Shown piece by piece: positions 25,509-37,154 of a stretch of DNA of 64,000 nucleotides. A model generated the notes under the pieces. It saw only the letters and a list, made by a program, of their open reading frames with translations, did no database searches and was not told where the DNA came from. Positions within the stretch are counted from its first letter, which is position 1. Every line of letters begins with the position of its first letter. Origin of the DNA: Mariprofundus sp. KV (GTDB taxonomy: Bacteria; Pseudomonadota; Zetaproteobacteria; Mariprofundales; Mariprofundaceae); contig NZ_VWNB01000004.1 in NCBI RefSeq assembly GCF_013387475.1, forward strand, positions 1-64,000. The letters are read 5' to 3'. The translations under genes and the position numbers were made by a program.

Positions 25509-27524
25509 GTGCAAGAGACCGCATTAACACTGAGTACGACTGAGCTGCTCGCTATTCCCGCGCTGCCGCTGATCGGTGCGATGATTGCCGGCCTGTTCGG
25601 CTGGGCCATGAAAGAGAGAATGGCGCATTCGATCACCTCTGGCTTTGTCATCCTGTCCGCATTGCTCTCAATCCATGTCTTTACTCAGGTTCTGGCTGGT
25701 GCCTCGTTCCATGGCAACCTCTGGACCTGGATGATCGCAGGCGATTTCGTGGTGCCTGTAGGGCTGCTGATTGACCGCCTGACAACGATTATGATGGTTA
25801 CTGTGACCGTTGTTTCGGCCTGTGTGCATATCTACACCATCGGTTATATGCACGGTGATCCGGGTTATCCGCGATTCTTCGCTTATATCTCTGCCTTCAC
25901 CTTCTCGATGCTGGTGCTGGTGATGGGTAACAACTTCTTCACCCTCTTCTTCGGTTGGGAGGCTGTGGGTCTCTTCTCCTACCTGCTGATCGGTTTCTGG
26001 TTCAAGCGTGAGAGTGCCAACTACGCTGCGATGAAAGCATTTATCGTCAACCGTGTTGGCGACTTCGGCTTTGCTGTCGGTATTCTGGCTATCTGGTACT
26101 ACTACGGCTCGGTTGAATACAAGACTGTATTTGCCATGACGCCTGATTTTGTTGCTCAGAACGTCACACTCGGCTTTATGGGTTGGGAGGTTGCGGCCAT
26201 CACCTTTATCTGTCTGGCTCTGTTCGTTGGTGCTATGGGTAAATCGGGTCAGGTGCCACTGCATGTCTGGCTGCCTGACTCCATGGAGGGCCCAACGCCG
26301 ATCTCGGCACTGATCCATGCGGCAACGATGGTGACTGCCGGTGTGTTCATGGTGGCACGTCTCTCCCCGATGTTTGAATTCTCTGAGACGGCGCTGGTTG
26401 TTGTGACACTGGTGGGTGCGATTACCGCCTGGATGTGTGCGACCATCGGTCTGGTGCAGAATGATATTAAACGGGTGATTGCATACTCGACCTGTTCACA
26501 GCTCGGCTACATGTTTGTCGGCCTGGGTGTCTCCGCCTACTCAGCGTCGATCTTCCATCTGATGACGCACGCCTACTTTAAAGCGCTTCTCTTCCTGGCT
26601 GCAGGTTCTGTGATTCACGCGGTGATGGCAGAGCAGGATATCCGCAAGATGGGGCAGCTACGCAAATATATGCCGGTCACCTACATTACCATGTTGCTGG
26701 CAGCACTGGCGCTGGCCGGTGTGCCGCCATTTGCAGGCTTCTTCTCCAAGGATCTGATTATTGAAGCAACCATGGCACGTGAGTTCACCGAGTATGGCTG
26801 GGTTGGCAGCTTTGCAACCTTCGCTGTGTTGACCGGTGTATTCATGACCGCCTTCTACACCTTCCGTATGTTCTTCCTCACCTTCCACAACTCTGATCGT
26901 GTTGATCCACATGCCAAGGGTCACCTGCATGAGTCTCCAAAAGTGATCACAATCCCGCTGATGATTCTCGCTGTTGGCGCGGTTGGTTCCGGCATCTGGG
27001 GTGTGACTGTGCTGGATATTGCCAACCCTGAAGTGCTTAACGGTTACTTCGGTGATGCGATCTTTGTCATGGATGCACATAACCCGCTGATGGTTATGGC
27101 TGCTGATGGTGGTGTTCACGGTGCCCTCGGCATGATATTGCATGCACCATTCACGCTGCCATTCTGGCTTGCACTGGGCGGCATCGGACTGGCTTACTTC
27201 ATGTACTTCAAACAGACCACGATGCCAGCGAAGATTGCTGCAGCTTCCGGTCCGATCTACACCTTCCTGCTCAACAAGTGGTACTGGGATGAGCTCTACG
27301 AGAAGATATTTATTCGTCCGGCTCGCTCTCTTGGTACCTTCCTCTGGCAGCGCGGCGACCTTGGGATCATCGACAAGGGTGCGATTCATAAAGGTATTAT
27401 CGATAACATTGTTGCCGGTGCGGCACGCATGCGGGCTATGCAGACCGGTTTTGTATACCACTACGCATTTGCGATGGTGAGCGGAGTATTTGTGCTGCTG
27501 ACCTATCTGTTGCTGAAGGCTTAA
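25509..27524 (+). CDS. nuoL: NADH-quinone oxidoreductase subunit L
   Basis: 671 residues from GTG 25509 with GGGGGAG upstream. The distal proton pump and long lateral helix subunit. The antiporter-like core has FFGWEAVGLFSYLLIGFW, MGKSGQVPLHVWLPDSMEGPTPISALIHAATMV and KRVIAYSTCSQLGYM. The C-terminal helix spans the arm. Confidence 0.97.
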   Translation: MQETALTLSTTELLAIPALPLIGAMIAGLFGWAMKERMAHSITSGFVILSALLSIHVFTQVLAGASFHGNLWTWMIAGDFVVPVGLLIDRLTTIMMVTVTVVSACVHIYTIGYMHGDPGYPRFFAYISAFTFSMLVLVMGNNFFTLFFGWEAVGLFSYLLIGFWFKRESANYAAMKAFIVNRVGDFGFAVGILAIWYYYGSVEYKTVFAMTPDFVAQNVTLGFMGWEVAAITFICLALFVGAMGKSGQVPLHVWLPDSMEGPTPISALIHAATMVTAGVFMVARLSPMFEFSETALVVVTLVGAITAWMCATIGLVQNDIKRVIAYSTCSQLGYMFVGLGVSAYSASIFHLMTHAYFKALLFLAAGSVIHAVMAEQDIRKMGQLRKYMPVTYITMLLAALALAGVPPFAGFFSKDLIIEATMAREFTEYGWVGSFATFAVLTGVFMTAFYTFRMFFLTFHNSDRVDPHAKGHLHESPKVITIPLMILAVGAVGSGIWGVTVLDIANPEVLNGYFGDAIFVMDAHNPLMVMAADGGVHGALGMILHAPFTLPFWLALGGIGLAYFMYFKQTTMPAKIAAASGPIYTFLLNKWYWDELYEKIFIRPARSLGTFLWQRGDLGIIDKGAIHKGIIDNIVAGAARMRAMQTGFVYHYAFAMVSGVFVLLTYLLLKA

Positions 27525-27534
27525 GGGGAGAGAA

Positions 27535-29103
27535 ATGGAGTTGCATAACGTTCTGGACTTTCCGATTCTCTCGCTGAGCATCTTCCTGCCGCTTGCAGGC
27601 GCGCTGGTGATCTGGCTCTTCGTTAAGGGTGATGATGCTGTACGCTGGGCAAGCCTGGCTGTATCGATAGCTGCATTTATCGTCACACTGCCTCTGGTGT
27701 TTATGTTTGATGAGACTACATCTCACATGCAGTTTGAAGAGTTTGCACCGTGGATCTCTTCATTTAATATCAATTATCAGCTGGGCGTGGATGGCATCTC
27801 CATGCCGTTTATCGTGCTGACCAGCTTCCTGACTGTGGTCTGCATTATCTCTGCCTGGCGTTGCATTCAGAGCCGTGTAAAAGAGTACATGATCGCCTTC
27901 CTGGTGCTGGAGACCACACTGATTGGTGTGTTTGCAGCGTTGGATGCGGTGCTTTTCTACTTCTTCTGGGAAGCGCTGCTGATTCCGATGTACCTTATTA
28001 TCGGTATCTGGGGTGGTAAAAACCGTGTTTATGCCACACTGAAATTCTTCCTCTATACACTTGCCGGTTCTGTACTGATGCTGATTGCATTGTTGGCGAT
28101 GTATTTTGAGGCGGGTAAAACATTCAGTCTTCTCGCTTTCATGGACTACCCGTTCAATCTTGAGTGGCAGATCTGGATCTTCATCGCCTTCTTTATCGCC
28201 TTTGCTGTGAAAGTGCCGATGTGGCCGGTTCACACATGGCTGCCTGATGCACATACTGAAGCACCAACAGCCGGTTCGGTGATTCTGGCAGGTATTCTGC
28301 TGAAGATGGGTGCTTACGGCTTCCTGCGCTTCTCTCTGCCGATGCTGCCTGATGCCTCACAATATTTCGTGCCGTTTATGGTTGCGCTCTCACTGGTTGC
28401 CATTGTCTACATCTCGCTGGTTGCCATGATGCAGACAGATATGAAACGTCTGATCGCTTACTCATCGATCGCACATATGGGTTTTGTGACACTGGGTACC
28501 TTTATGTTTACTCAGGCAGCGGTTGAGGGTGCGGTGATCGGTATGATCTCTCACGGTTTTGTGGCCGCAGCGCTCTTCCTCTGTGTTGGTGTGATGTATG
28601 ATCGACTGCATACGCGTGAGATTGGTGATTACGGAGGTGTAGTGAATGTGATGCCGGTATTCGCGGCTGTCATGCTCTTCTTCTGTATGGCTAACGTGGC
28701 TCTTCCCGGAGCATCAGCATTTGTTGGTGAGATCATGGTGCTGATCGGCACCTTTGAGGCCAATCCGGTCTATATGGATGTATCAACCAAGTGGGTTGCT
28801 ATCGCCGCTACCAGTAGCGTGGTGCTCTCAGCCTGTTATACGCTCTGGATGTACAAGCGCGTCGTGATGGGTGATCTGGTTAAGGATTCGGTGAAATCGA
28901 TGAAAGATATGACAGCGCGTGAGTTCGGTTACTTTGTGCCGCTTATGCTGCTGACCCTCTGGATGGGTTTCTATCCGTTGCCGTTCCTGGATATTTTACA
29001 TGTGTCAGTTGAGCATCTGATTGCTCAAGCCACAACAAGTAAGCTGGATGCAGCTGCCGCACTGGTTCAGGCGATGCCTGCACTAGATGCTGTGCATCAT
29101 TGA
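27535..29103 (+). CDS. nuoM: NADH-quinone oxidoreductase subunit M
   Basis: A 522-residue antiporter-like proton-pumping subunit with about 14 helices. It shows the YFFWEALLIPMYLIIGIWGG, KVPMWPVHTWLPDAHTEAPT and KRLIAYSSIAHMGFV motifs containing the key Glu and Lys residues. AAGGGGAGAG precedes the ATG. Confidence 0.97.
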   Translation: MELHNVLDFPILSLSIFLPLAGALVIWLFVKGDDAVRWASLAVSIAAFIVTLPLVFMFDETTSHMQFEEFAPWISSFNINYQLGVDGISMPFIVLTSFLTVVCIISAWRCIQSRVKEYMIAFLVLETTLIGVFAALDAVLFYFFWEALLIPMYLIIGIWGGKNRVYATLKFFLYTLAGSVLMLIALLAMYFEAGKTFSLLAFMDYPFNLEWQIWIFIAFFIAFAVKVPMWPVHTWLPDAHTEAPTAGSVILAGILLKMGAYGFLRFSLPMLPDASQYFVPFMVALSLVAIVYISLVAMMQTDMKRLIAYSSIAHMGFVTLGTFMFTQAAVEGAVIGMISHGFVAAALFLCVGVMYDRLHTREIGDYGGVVNVMPVFAAVMLFFCMANVALPGASAFVGEIMVLIGTFEANPVYMDVSTKWVAIAATSSVVLSACYTLWMYKRVVMGDLVKDSVKSMKDMTAREFGYFVPLMLLTLWMGFYPLPFLDILHVSVEHLIAQATTSKLDAAAALVQAMPALDAVHH

Positions 29104-29115
29104 GGAATATAAATC

Positions 29116-30576
29116 ATGGCTAATGTGACTTTCCCGTTCCCTTTTCCTGATCATCTGATCACGCTGATGCCTGAAATGATCGTTGCGATCATGGCGATGT
29201 TCCTGCTGCTGTTTGACGTCTTTGTTGCCAAGGGCAGCAAGACAACAGCCTATCTGGCTATCGCCACAACTGTAGCTGCCGGTGTTGCCACATGGTCACT
29301 GCAGGGGCCCGATCCTCTGGTCGCCTTCTACGGCTTCTTTGTCTTCGACTCCTTTGCGGTGTTCAGTAAGTTCCTGATCTATGTCGCAACCGCGCTGGGT
29401 ATGATTCTCTCTCTCGAATATATGAAAAATGAGAAGCATATCGGTGAATACTATGTTCTGATGCTGTTTGCCATGCTCGGTATGATGCTGATGGTTTCAT
29501 CCAACAACTTCGTTACCATGTACCTTGGTCTGGAGCTGATGGCTCTCTGCGTCTATGTGCTCGTTGCCTATCAGCGTGAAGTGCTGCGTGCCAATGAGGC
29601 GGCTCTCAAATATTTCATACTTGGCGCACTCTCATCGGGAATGTTGCTGTATGGTATCACCTTCCTCTACGGGGTGACCGGCAGTTTCGATTTTGCTGTT
29701 ATGGGTGAGAAGCTTGCCCATGCCGAGGGTGATGCGACCGCAGCTGTGATGCTGGGCATGGTCTTCCTGATCGCCGGTCTCGGTTTCAAGGTCTCAATGG
29801 CACCGTTCCACATGTGGACACCAGATGCCTATGAGGGAGCACCAACACCGGTCACTGCCTTTATGTCGGTAGCACCGAAGGTGGCAGGATTTGTCATCTT
29901 TATGCGTATCGTTGCTGACCTTTTGCCAGCACTACAGCATGAGTATCAGTCTATTCTGATTGGTGTTGCGGTGTTGACTATCGCGGTAGGTAATCTGGCG
30001 GCTATTGCGCAACGTAATATAAAGCGCATGCTGGCTTACTCGACCGTTGGCCATGTCGGTTTTATTATGATGGGTCTGATAGCGGGCTCACCTGCCGGTT
30101 TCTCAGGAATTCTGGTCTATCTCTCAATCTATCTGGTAATGACCATGGGTGTGTTTGCTGTCATCATTCTGATGCGCCGTGAAGGTATTCAGGGTGAGCT
30201 GCTTGATGATTTTGCAGGTCTCTCCAAGGTAAGGCCGGGTTATGCACTGGCAATGGGCCTGTTCATGTTCTCCATGGCTGGTATTCCATTCCTGGGTGGC
30301 TTCTGGGCCAAGTATGTTGTGTTTATGGCTGCTGTTGAGGCGGGGCACCTCTATCTGGTTCTCTATGCGCTGCTCTTCTCAGCTGTGGGTGCGTTCTACT
30401 ATCTGCGAGTTGTGAAATATATCTACTTTGATGAAGAGCGCGTGGCATTTAACTTTATTGAAAGCAGACCGATGCAGGCAACTGTATTTGTAACAGCCGT
30501 AACCATCGTGTTTTTAGGGCTGTTTCCTGACGCTCTGTTTGAGCTTTGCCGTCAGGCGCTTGTTGGTTTGGTTTAA
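29116..30576 (+). CDS. nuoN: NADH-quinone oxidoreductase subunit N
   Basis: A 486-residue antiporter-like subunit, last of the operon. Motifs: YLGLELMALCVYVLVAYQR, KVSMAPFHMWTPDAYEGAPT and KRMLAYSTVGHVGF. With this gene all fourteen complex I subunits are present in conserved order. A terminator-like hairpin lies 70 bp downstream. Confidence 0.97.
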   Translation: MANVTFPFPFPDHLITLMPEMIVAIMAMFLLLFDVFVAKGSKTTAYLAIATTVAAGVATWSLQGPDPLVAFYGFFVFDSFAVFSKFLIYVATALGMILSLEYMKNEKHIGEYYVLMLFAMLGMMLMVSSNNFVTMYLGLELMALCVYVLVAYQREVLRANEAALKYFILGALSSGMLLYGITFLYGVTGSFDFAVMGEKLAHAEGDATAAVMLGMVFLIAGLGFKVSMAPFHMWTPDAYEGAPTPVTAFMSVAPKVAGFVIFMRIVADLLPALQHEYQSILIGVAVLTIAVGNLAAIAQRNIKRMLAYSTVGHVGFIMMGLIAGSPAGFSGILVYLSIYLVMTMGVFAVIILMRREGIQGELLDDFAGLSKVRPGYALAMGLFMFSMAGIPFLGGFWAKYVVFMAAVEAGHLYLVLYALLFSAVGAFYYLRVVKYIYFDEERVAFNFIESRPMQATVFVTAVTIVFLGLFPDALFELCRQALVGLV

Positions 30577-30645
30577 CGCTGCAGGCTTCTGCAGTGGCAG
30601 GTTATTCTATCGATCCTGTTTCTGTATGGGTTGTTGTGATTAACT

Positions 30646-30663
30646 TCCCGGAACGGGATTTTT
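30646..30663 (+). terminator. short terminator after nuoN
   Basis: A TCCCG/CGGGA stem with a 3-nt loop followed by five T. Short but well formed, placed between the nuo and atp operons. Confidence 0.6.
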
Positions 30664-30666
30664 AGC

Positions 30667-30695
30667 TTGATCAGAGGTGGCCGTTTAGCTACAAT
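30667..30695 (+). promoter_or_regulatory. sigma70-type promoter of the atp operon
   Basis: TTGATC, an exact 17-bp spacer and TACAAT, starting 3 bp after the terminator and about 70 bp before the first atp gene. The closest match to consensus in the window. Confidence 0.7.
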
Positions 30696-30764
30696 GCGCC
30701 ACCGCACGAATCGAGGGAGAGGGTTTGCACGTTCTCTATACTCGTCTGATCAAATGAGGCATCC

Positions 30765-31154
30765 ATGTCTTTGCTAAAAGAATCTGCAATTGGACTCATG
30801 GTTCGCCTGCAGATAGTGATCGGAGTTCTTGGTTTTGTCGGTCTGTTGCTATTTGATCAGACTGGCTCGGCACTGTCACTTCTATATGGCGTAGCCATGA
30901 TGGTAGTGAATTCAATCTGGCTTGCCAGGCGACTGGACAGGACTCGCGGATTGGATGCTGATGCTGGCAAGCGCTCGCTCTATGTTGGAGCGGTGCTTAG
31001 GTTTGCCGCACTGATTGCCGGCTTGATGCTGGCTTATCTTGCGGGGCTGCACCTCTTGGTGGTGGCTGTTGGAGTTTTTCTGGCGCAGGCAGTTGTTTTT
31101 GCCACTGCGCTGGCAGGAATAAGAAAAGAGTACAAAGGAGGGGGACTTGGCTGA
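30765..31154 (+). CDS. atpI: ATP synthase protein I-like
   Basis: A 129-residue, four-helix membrane protein upstream of atpB. Position, size and the pattern of an N-terminal helix pair followed by GAVLRFAALIAGLM support AtpI, which assists c-ring assembly or Mg2+ supply. Sequence conservation in this family is low, so the call leans on context. It overlaps atpB by 8 bp. Confidence 0.85.
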   Translation: MSLLKESAIGLMVRLQIVIGVLGFVGLLLFDQTGSALSLLYGVAMMVVNSIWLARRLDRTRGLDADAGKRSLYVGAVLRFAALIAGLMLAYLAGLHLLVVAVGVFLAQAVVFATALAGIRKEYKGGGLG

Positions 31155-31971
31155 TCAGAGTCACGGCGACGGCGGAATTGCCGGCCATCTGCAGTATTGG
31201 ACTGTTAAGCTTGATGAATCCAATCCATTCATGCAGATCCATATGGATACTATGCTTGTTTCACTTGTTGTTGCCGGGCTTATGTTTGGCTTCGCGCTGT
31301 GGCTGAAAGGCAGGCTTGTGAGCGGGGCTCCCAGCGGTGCCCAGAACGCGATGGAGTCTGTGGTCGGTTTTGTCGACCAGACTGTAAAAGACAACTTCCC
31401 TGTACATAATCCGTTGATTGCGCCATTGGCGTTTACTGTTTTTGTCTTTATCGCGCTGATCAATACCATTGATATTCTTCCGGCCTTTCTGCTGGGTAAT
31501 GTCGCCCACCTCTTTGGTGTTGAGCACTTCCGTCCGGTTCCGACCAACGACTTGAATCTGCCTGCTGCTATGGCCGTCTCTGTCTTTGTTCTGGTGCTGT
31601 ACTATGAGTTTAAGCTCAAGCCGGTTCACTTCTGTAAAGAGCTTCTTATGGAGCCGTTCACAAATCTGGTTCCTGGATTCCTGAAGCCGATTGTGATGCC
31701 AATTAATCTTATTTTGAAACTTGTAGAAGAGGTGGCTAAACCATTGTCACTCTCCTTCCGACTCTTTGGTAACATGTTTGCCGGAGAGGTTATCTTTCTG
31801 CTGATCGCTTTCCTGCTGCTGGGTGGCGGAGCTGTCGGCATGGCTGCAGGTTTCTTCGTTGGTCTGGCATGGACGATATTCCATCTGTTTATCGGTCTTC
31901 TGCAGGCATTTATTTTCATGATTCTTACGGTGGTGTATCTGTCTATTGCGCACCAACCGGCAGAGCACTAA
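31147..31971 (+). CDS. atpB: F1Fo ATP synthase subunit a
   Basis: 274 residues starting at TTG 31147, with AAAGGAGGGGG immediately upstream. A membrane stator subunit forming the proton half-channels. The essential Arg is in the segment KPLSLSFRLFGNMFAGE, and the C-terminal helix contains LLQAFIFMILTVVYLSIA. The N-terminus is periplasmic. Confidence 0.96.
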   Translation: MADQSHGDGGIAGHLQYWTVKLDESNPFMQIHMDTMLVSLVVAGLMFGFALWLKGRLVSGAPSGAQNAMESVVGFVDQTVKDNFPVHNPLIAPLAFTVFVFIALINTIDILPAFLLGNVAHLFGVEHFRPVPTNDLNLPAAMAVSVFVLVLYYEFKLKPVHFCKELLMEPFTNLVPGFLKPIVMPINLILKLVEEVAKPLSLSFRLFGNMFAGEVIFLLIAFLLLGGGAVGMAAGFFVGLAWTIFHLFIGLLQAFIFMILTVVYLSIAHQPAEH

Positions 31972-31999
31972 TTATTTATAACGATAGGAGTATATAAAT

Positions 32000-32254
32000 A
32001 TGGACGCAACAACAATCATCACAGCTGCAACCGCAATTTCGGTCGGCATTATCTTGGCTGCTGCAGGCATGGGTTCTGCAATTGGCTGGGGTCTTATCTG
32101 CTCGAAGGCTCTCGAAGGTATCTCTCGTCAGCCAGAAATGCGCCCACAGTTGATGTTTAACATGTTCATCTTTGCAGGTTTGATGGAGTCTTTCCCATTC
32201 ATCGTCATGGCTTTCGCTCTGTGGTTCCTGTTCGCAAACCCATTCCTGGGTTAA
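32000..32254 (+). CDS. atpE: F1Fo ATP synthase subunit c
   Basis: An 84-residue helical hairpin forming the rotor ring. The polar loop is EGISRQPEMRPQ. The ion-binding carboxylate is Glu63 (AGLMESFPF) rather than the Asp of E. coli, with Ser64 next to it. Helix 1 has GMGSAIGWG, with Trp where Na+-type rings carry Gln, so proton coupling is more likely. GATAGGAG precedes the ATG. Confidence 0.96.
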   Translation: MDATTIITAATAISVGIILAAAGMGSAIGWGLICSKALEGISRQPEMRPQLMFNMFIFAGLMESFPFIVMAFALWFLFANPFLG

Positions 32255-32288
32255 TAGAAAGAACATTGGAATTTAAAGAGGAGGTCGT

Positions 32289-32771
32289 ATGAGTTTAGAC
32301 CTGACATTTATCGGTCAGATTGTTATTTTCCTGACGCTGGTAGTTCTGATGAGGAAGTACCTGTATGGGCCAATGATTGATCTGATGGAAGCACGCTCTC
32401 AGAAGATCGCTGATGGTCTTGCCGCAGCAGATGCCGGTAACGAAGCCAAGGCCAAGGCCGAAGTTGAGATTGCTGAGCAGCTGAAAGAGGCTCGCACCAA
32501 GGCTGTTGAGATCATTGCATCAGCTGAGAAGCGTTCAGCCGAAATCAATGAAGAGGCAGTCGTCAAGGCGCGTGAAGAGGCTCAGCAGATTGTTGACGCT
32601 GCACGCGATGAAGTAGGCGCCGAGTTGAATCGTGCCCGTCAGACACTTCGCGCAGAAGTTGCAGGCATTGCGATGCTGGCTGCTGAACGTGTGGTTGAAT
32701 CCGAGCTGGATGCAAGTCGCCACGCCACACTGGTTGAAGGCATTGTAAGCCGCGGGTTTGGTAACGCATGA
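32289..32771 (+). CDS. atpF: F1Fo ATP synthase subunit b
   Basis: 160 residues: one N-terminal membrane helix (FIGQIVIFLTLVVLM) and a long charged coiled coil rich in Ala, Glu, Lys and Arg. It forms the peripheral stalk with AtpH. AGGAGG precedes the ATG; the stop overlaps atpH (ATGA). Confidence 0.95.
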   Translation: MSLDLTFIGQIVIFLTLVVLMRKYLYGPMIDLMEARSQKIADGLAAADAGNEAKAKAEVEIAEQLKEARTKAVEIIASAEKRSAEINEEAVVKAREEAQQIVDAARDEVGAELNRARQTLRAEVAGIAMLAAERVVESELDASRHATLVEGIVSRGFGNA

Positions 32772-33289
32772 GCACTTCACAGATATCTCGTCGCTACGCA
32801 CGCGCACTGTTTGATCTGATTCAGGAGGGCACCGATCTGCGTGCTGATCTGGAGAAGGTTGCTGCAGCTGCCTCTGCTGACGAGGTAGCAGTGCTTCTGG
32901 CTTCACCGGAATATCCTGCCACTCTCAAGAAGCAGGTTATTGTAAAAGTTGCCGGTGACATCTCTGGCGAAATAGATTCTCTTGTTGGCATGCTTGCAGC
33001 ACGCGGCAAAGAGTCTCTGCTTCCTGAGATTCACGCATTGGTAGAAGAGATGCTGCATCAGGCTGAGAGTGAACTTGAAGCTGATGTTGTTGTTGCGACT
33101 TCCATTGATCCTGCCCTGCAGGAGAAGCTGACTGCTGCTCTGACAGCATCTACTGGTAAGAAGGTTCGCATTAAGGTCTCCGAGGATAAGTCTATTCTTG
33201 GTGGGCTGGTTGTTCGAATTGGCGACCGCAAAATTGATTATTCGTTGCGTACGAAGTTGAACGGCCTGCGCCGTGAACTGGCATCGTAA
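32768..33289 (+). CDS. atpH: F1Fo ATP synthase subunit delta
   Basis: A 173-residue soluble stator subunit. The N-terminal SRRYARALFDL and the C-terminal DKSILGGLVVRIGDRKIDYSLRTKL are family signatures. It links subunit b to the F1 head. Confidence 0.95.
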   Translation: MSTSQISRRYARALFDLIQEGTDLRADLEKVAAAASADEVAVLLASPEYPATLKKQVIVKVAGDISGEIDSLVGMLAARGKESLLPEIHALVEEMLHQAESELEADVVVATSIDPALQEKLTAALTASTGKKVRIKVSEDKSILGGLVVRIGDRKIDYSLRTKLNGLRRELAS

Positions 33290-33321
33290 GCAAACAGATT
33301 GAGTATTAGAGGAATATACGT

Positions 33322-34863
33322 ATGAAGCTCGATACCGCAGAAATTAGTTCGATCATTAAAGAACAGATCAAGGGTTTTGAAGCCGCTGCTGCTGATGCCA
33401 ATGTTGGTCAGATCATCTCCGTTGGTGATGGCGTTGCGCTCATTCATGGTCTCTCCGGGGCAATGGCAGGCGAAATGCTTGAATTCCCGGGTGGCATCAT
33501 GGGAATGGTGCTCAACCTTGAAGAGGACAGTGTTGGTGCTGTTATCTTCGGTGAGTTCACGTCATTGGGCGAAGGCGACGAAGTCAAATGTACTGGCAAA
33601 ATCTTTGAGGTTCCGGTTGGTCCTGAACTGAAAGGTCGCGTAGTTAACGCGCTGGGTCAGCCTATTGATGGTAAGGGCCCGATCAATGCATCAGGCTTTG
33701 ATGCTGTTGAGAAGATCGCACCAGGCGTTATCGAACGTAAATCTGTGGATCAGCCGCTTCAGACCGGTATTAAAGCAATCGACTCCATGGTTCCTGTTGG
33801 TCGTGGCCAGCGTGAGCTGATCATTGGTGACCGTCAGACTGGTAAGACTGCAATCGCAATCGATACCATCATCAATCAGAAGTCTACTGGCGTAACATGT
33901 GTATACGTGGCCGTCGGTCAGAAAGCTTCTACTGTTGCAACAGTTGTACGTACACTGAAAGAGCATGGCGCACTGGATAATACCATTATCGTCTCCGCCA
34001 CCGCTTCTGAGTCTGCAGCGCTGCAGTATATTGCACCTTACTCAGGTTGCACCATGGGCGAATACTTCCGTGATCGCGGTGAAGATGCACTGATCGTTTA
34101 TGATGATCTGACTAAACAGGCATGGGCTTACCGTCAGGTTTCCCTGATCCTGCGTCGTCCTCCGGGTCGTGAAGCATATCCTGGTGACGTATTCTATCTG
34201 CACTCCCGTCTTCTGGAGCGCGCTTCCCGTGTTGATGCAACCTACGTTGAGAAGTTCACCAACGGTGCGGTAACCGGAAAAACTGGTTCATTGACTGCTC
34301 TGCCAATCATTGAGACTCAGGAAGGCGACGTGTCTGCATTCGTTCCTACCAACGTAATCTCTATTACTGATGGTCAGATCTTCCTCGAAACCAGTCTGTT
34401 TAACGCAGGTCAGCGTCCGGCAATTAACGCAGGTCTTTCTGTATCACGAGTTGGTGGTGCTGCTCAGACTAAAGCGATGAAGAAAGTTGGTGGTGGTCTG
34501 CGTCTTGATCTGGCTCAGTATCGTGAGCTGGCTGCATTCGCTCAGTTCGCATCCGATCTTGATGAGGCAACTCGTCAGCAGATCGAGCGTGGTAAGCGCG
34601 GTATGGAGATCCTCAAGCAGGACGAGAATAATCCACAGTCTGTAGCTGAGATGACTGCAGTACTCTACGCACTGAACAACGGCGATCTTGATGATGTTGC
34701 AGTGAACAAGATTGTAGCCTTCCAGAAAGCATACCTGGCATTCCTGAATTCCCAGTGTTCAACTCTGGTTGAAGGGCTGAATGCTACACCGGCACTGAAC
34801 GAGCAGGTTGAAGAGGGTCTGCAGAAAGCTGTCGCTGACTTTAAGTCAACCGGCACGTACTGA
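33322..34863 (+). CDS. atpA: F1Fo ATP synthase subunit alpha
   Basis: A 513-residue non-catalytic nucleotide-binding subunit. P-loop [11 protein letters not shown] near 170-180, arginine finger region in [17 protein letters not shown], and the full length expected. GAGGAA lies upstream of the ATG. Confidence 0.98.
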   Translation: MKLDTAEISSIIKEQIKGFEAAAADANVGQIISVGDGVALIHGLSGAMAGEMLEFPGGIMGMVLNLEEDSVGAVIFGEFTSLGEGDEVKCTGKIFEVPVGPELKGRVVNALGQPIDGKGPINASGFDAVEKIAPGVIERKSVDQPLQTGIKAIDSMVPVGRGQRELIIGDRQTGKTAIAIDTIINQKSTGVTCVYVAVGQKASTVATVVRTLKEHGALDNTIIVSATASESAALQYIAPYSGCTMGEYFRDRGEDALIVYDDLTKQAWAYRQVSLILRRPPGREAYPGDVFYLHSRLLERASRVDATYVEKFTNGAVTGKTGSLTALPIIETQEGDVSAFVPTNVISITDGQIFLETSLFNAGQRPAINAGLSVSRVGGAAQTKAMKKVGGGLRLDLAQYRELAAFAQFASDLDEATRQQIERGKRGMEILKQDENNPQSVAEMTAVLYALNNGDLDDVAVNKIVAFQKAYLAFLNSQCSTLVEGLNATPALNEQVEEGLQKAVADFKSTGTY

Positions 34864-34875
34864 TAGGGGTCTATT

Positions 34876-35733
34876 GTGGCTTCAGCTAAGGAAATTCGTA
34901 CTCAGATCGGAGCAATCCAGAACACTGGTAAAATTACCAAGGCGATGGAGATGGTTGCCGCATCCAAGATGCGTAAGGCACAGGATCGTGTAGTTTCTGC
35001 TCGTTCTTATGCTGAAGGTGTCAGACGTATTGTTGGTAACATGATGAGCGCGCATGCTGAGTATCAGCATCCGTTTCTTGTAGAGCGCGAAGAGATCAAA
35101 AAGGTAGGTATCATTGTTGTAACTACCGATAAGGGTCTCTGTGGCGGCCTCAATACCAACGCCTTGAAAGAGGCGATTGTTCTGATGAAAGCTCAGACTG
35201 CCGGCATTGAAGTGTTTACCATCGGTAAGCGCGCAGGCCTGTTCATGAAACGTGTCGGCGCACAGATCAGTGGTGTTGCAGAGAATATTTCTGACACGCC
35301 TGAACTTGCTGACATTCTCGGTGTTGTAACGCTGGCTATCGAGAAGTACATCTCAGGCGAACTGGATGAGGTGCATCTGGTGTTCAGCGAGTTTGTTAAT
35401 ACCATGACTCAGAGCCCGACTACAATGCGCCTGATGCCATGTCCGCTTCCTGAGCATGAAGAGAAATCTGGTTACTGGGATTATCTCTACGAGCCAGAGG
35501 CTAAGGATGTTCTCGAAGGCGTTCTGCGTCGTTATGTAGAGTCACTGGTTTATCATGCGGTACTGGAAAACAAGGCATGCGAACAGTCGGCACGTATGGT
35601 TGCGATGAAAGCTGCAACTGATAATGCAAAAGATATTGTTGGTGATCTTAAAATCACATACAACAAGGCCCGTCAGGCCGCCATCACGCAGGAGTTGGCA
35701 GAGATTTGTGCCGGCGCGGCTGCGGCTGGTTAA
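34876..35733 (+). CDS. atpG: F1Fo ATP synthase subunit gamma
   Basis: 285 residues from GTG 34876. The central rotor shaft: an N-terminal coiled-coil helix with KEIRTQIGAIQNTGKITKAM, and a C-terminal helix MKAATDNAKDIVGDLKITYN. Both are diagnostic. Confidence 0.97.
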   Translation: MASAKEIRTQIGAIQNTGKITKAMEMVAASKMRKAQDRVVSARSYAEGVRRIVGNMMSAHAEYQHPFLVEREEIKKVGIIVVTTDKGLCGGLNTNALKEAIVLMKAQTAGIEVFTIGKRAGLFMKRVGAQISGVAENISDTPELADILGVVTLAIEKYISGELDEVHLVFSEFVNTMTQSPTTMRLMPCPLPEHEEKSGYWDYLYEPEAKDVLEGVLRRYVESLVYHAVLENKACEQSARMVAMKAATDNAKDIVGDLKITYNKARQAAITQELAEICAGAAAAG

Positions 35734-35741
35734 CAGTTTAG

Positions 35742-37153
<1,412 letters not shown>

Positions 37154-37154
<1 letters not shown>

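Noticed and set aside
26658-27686. 342-residue minus-strand ORF opposite nuoL
   Set aside because: It lies entirely antisense to a fully conserved nuoL and the nuoL-nuoM junction, has His/Glu-rich shadow composition and no recognisable domain.
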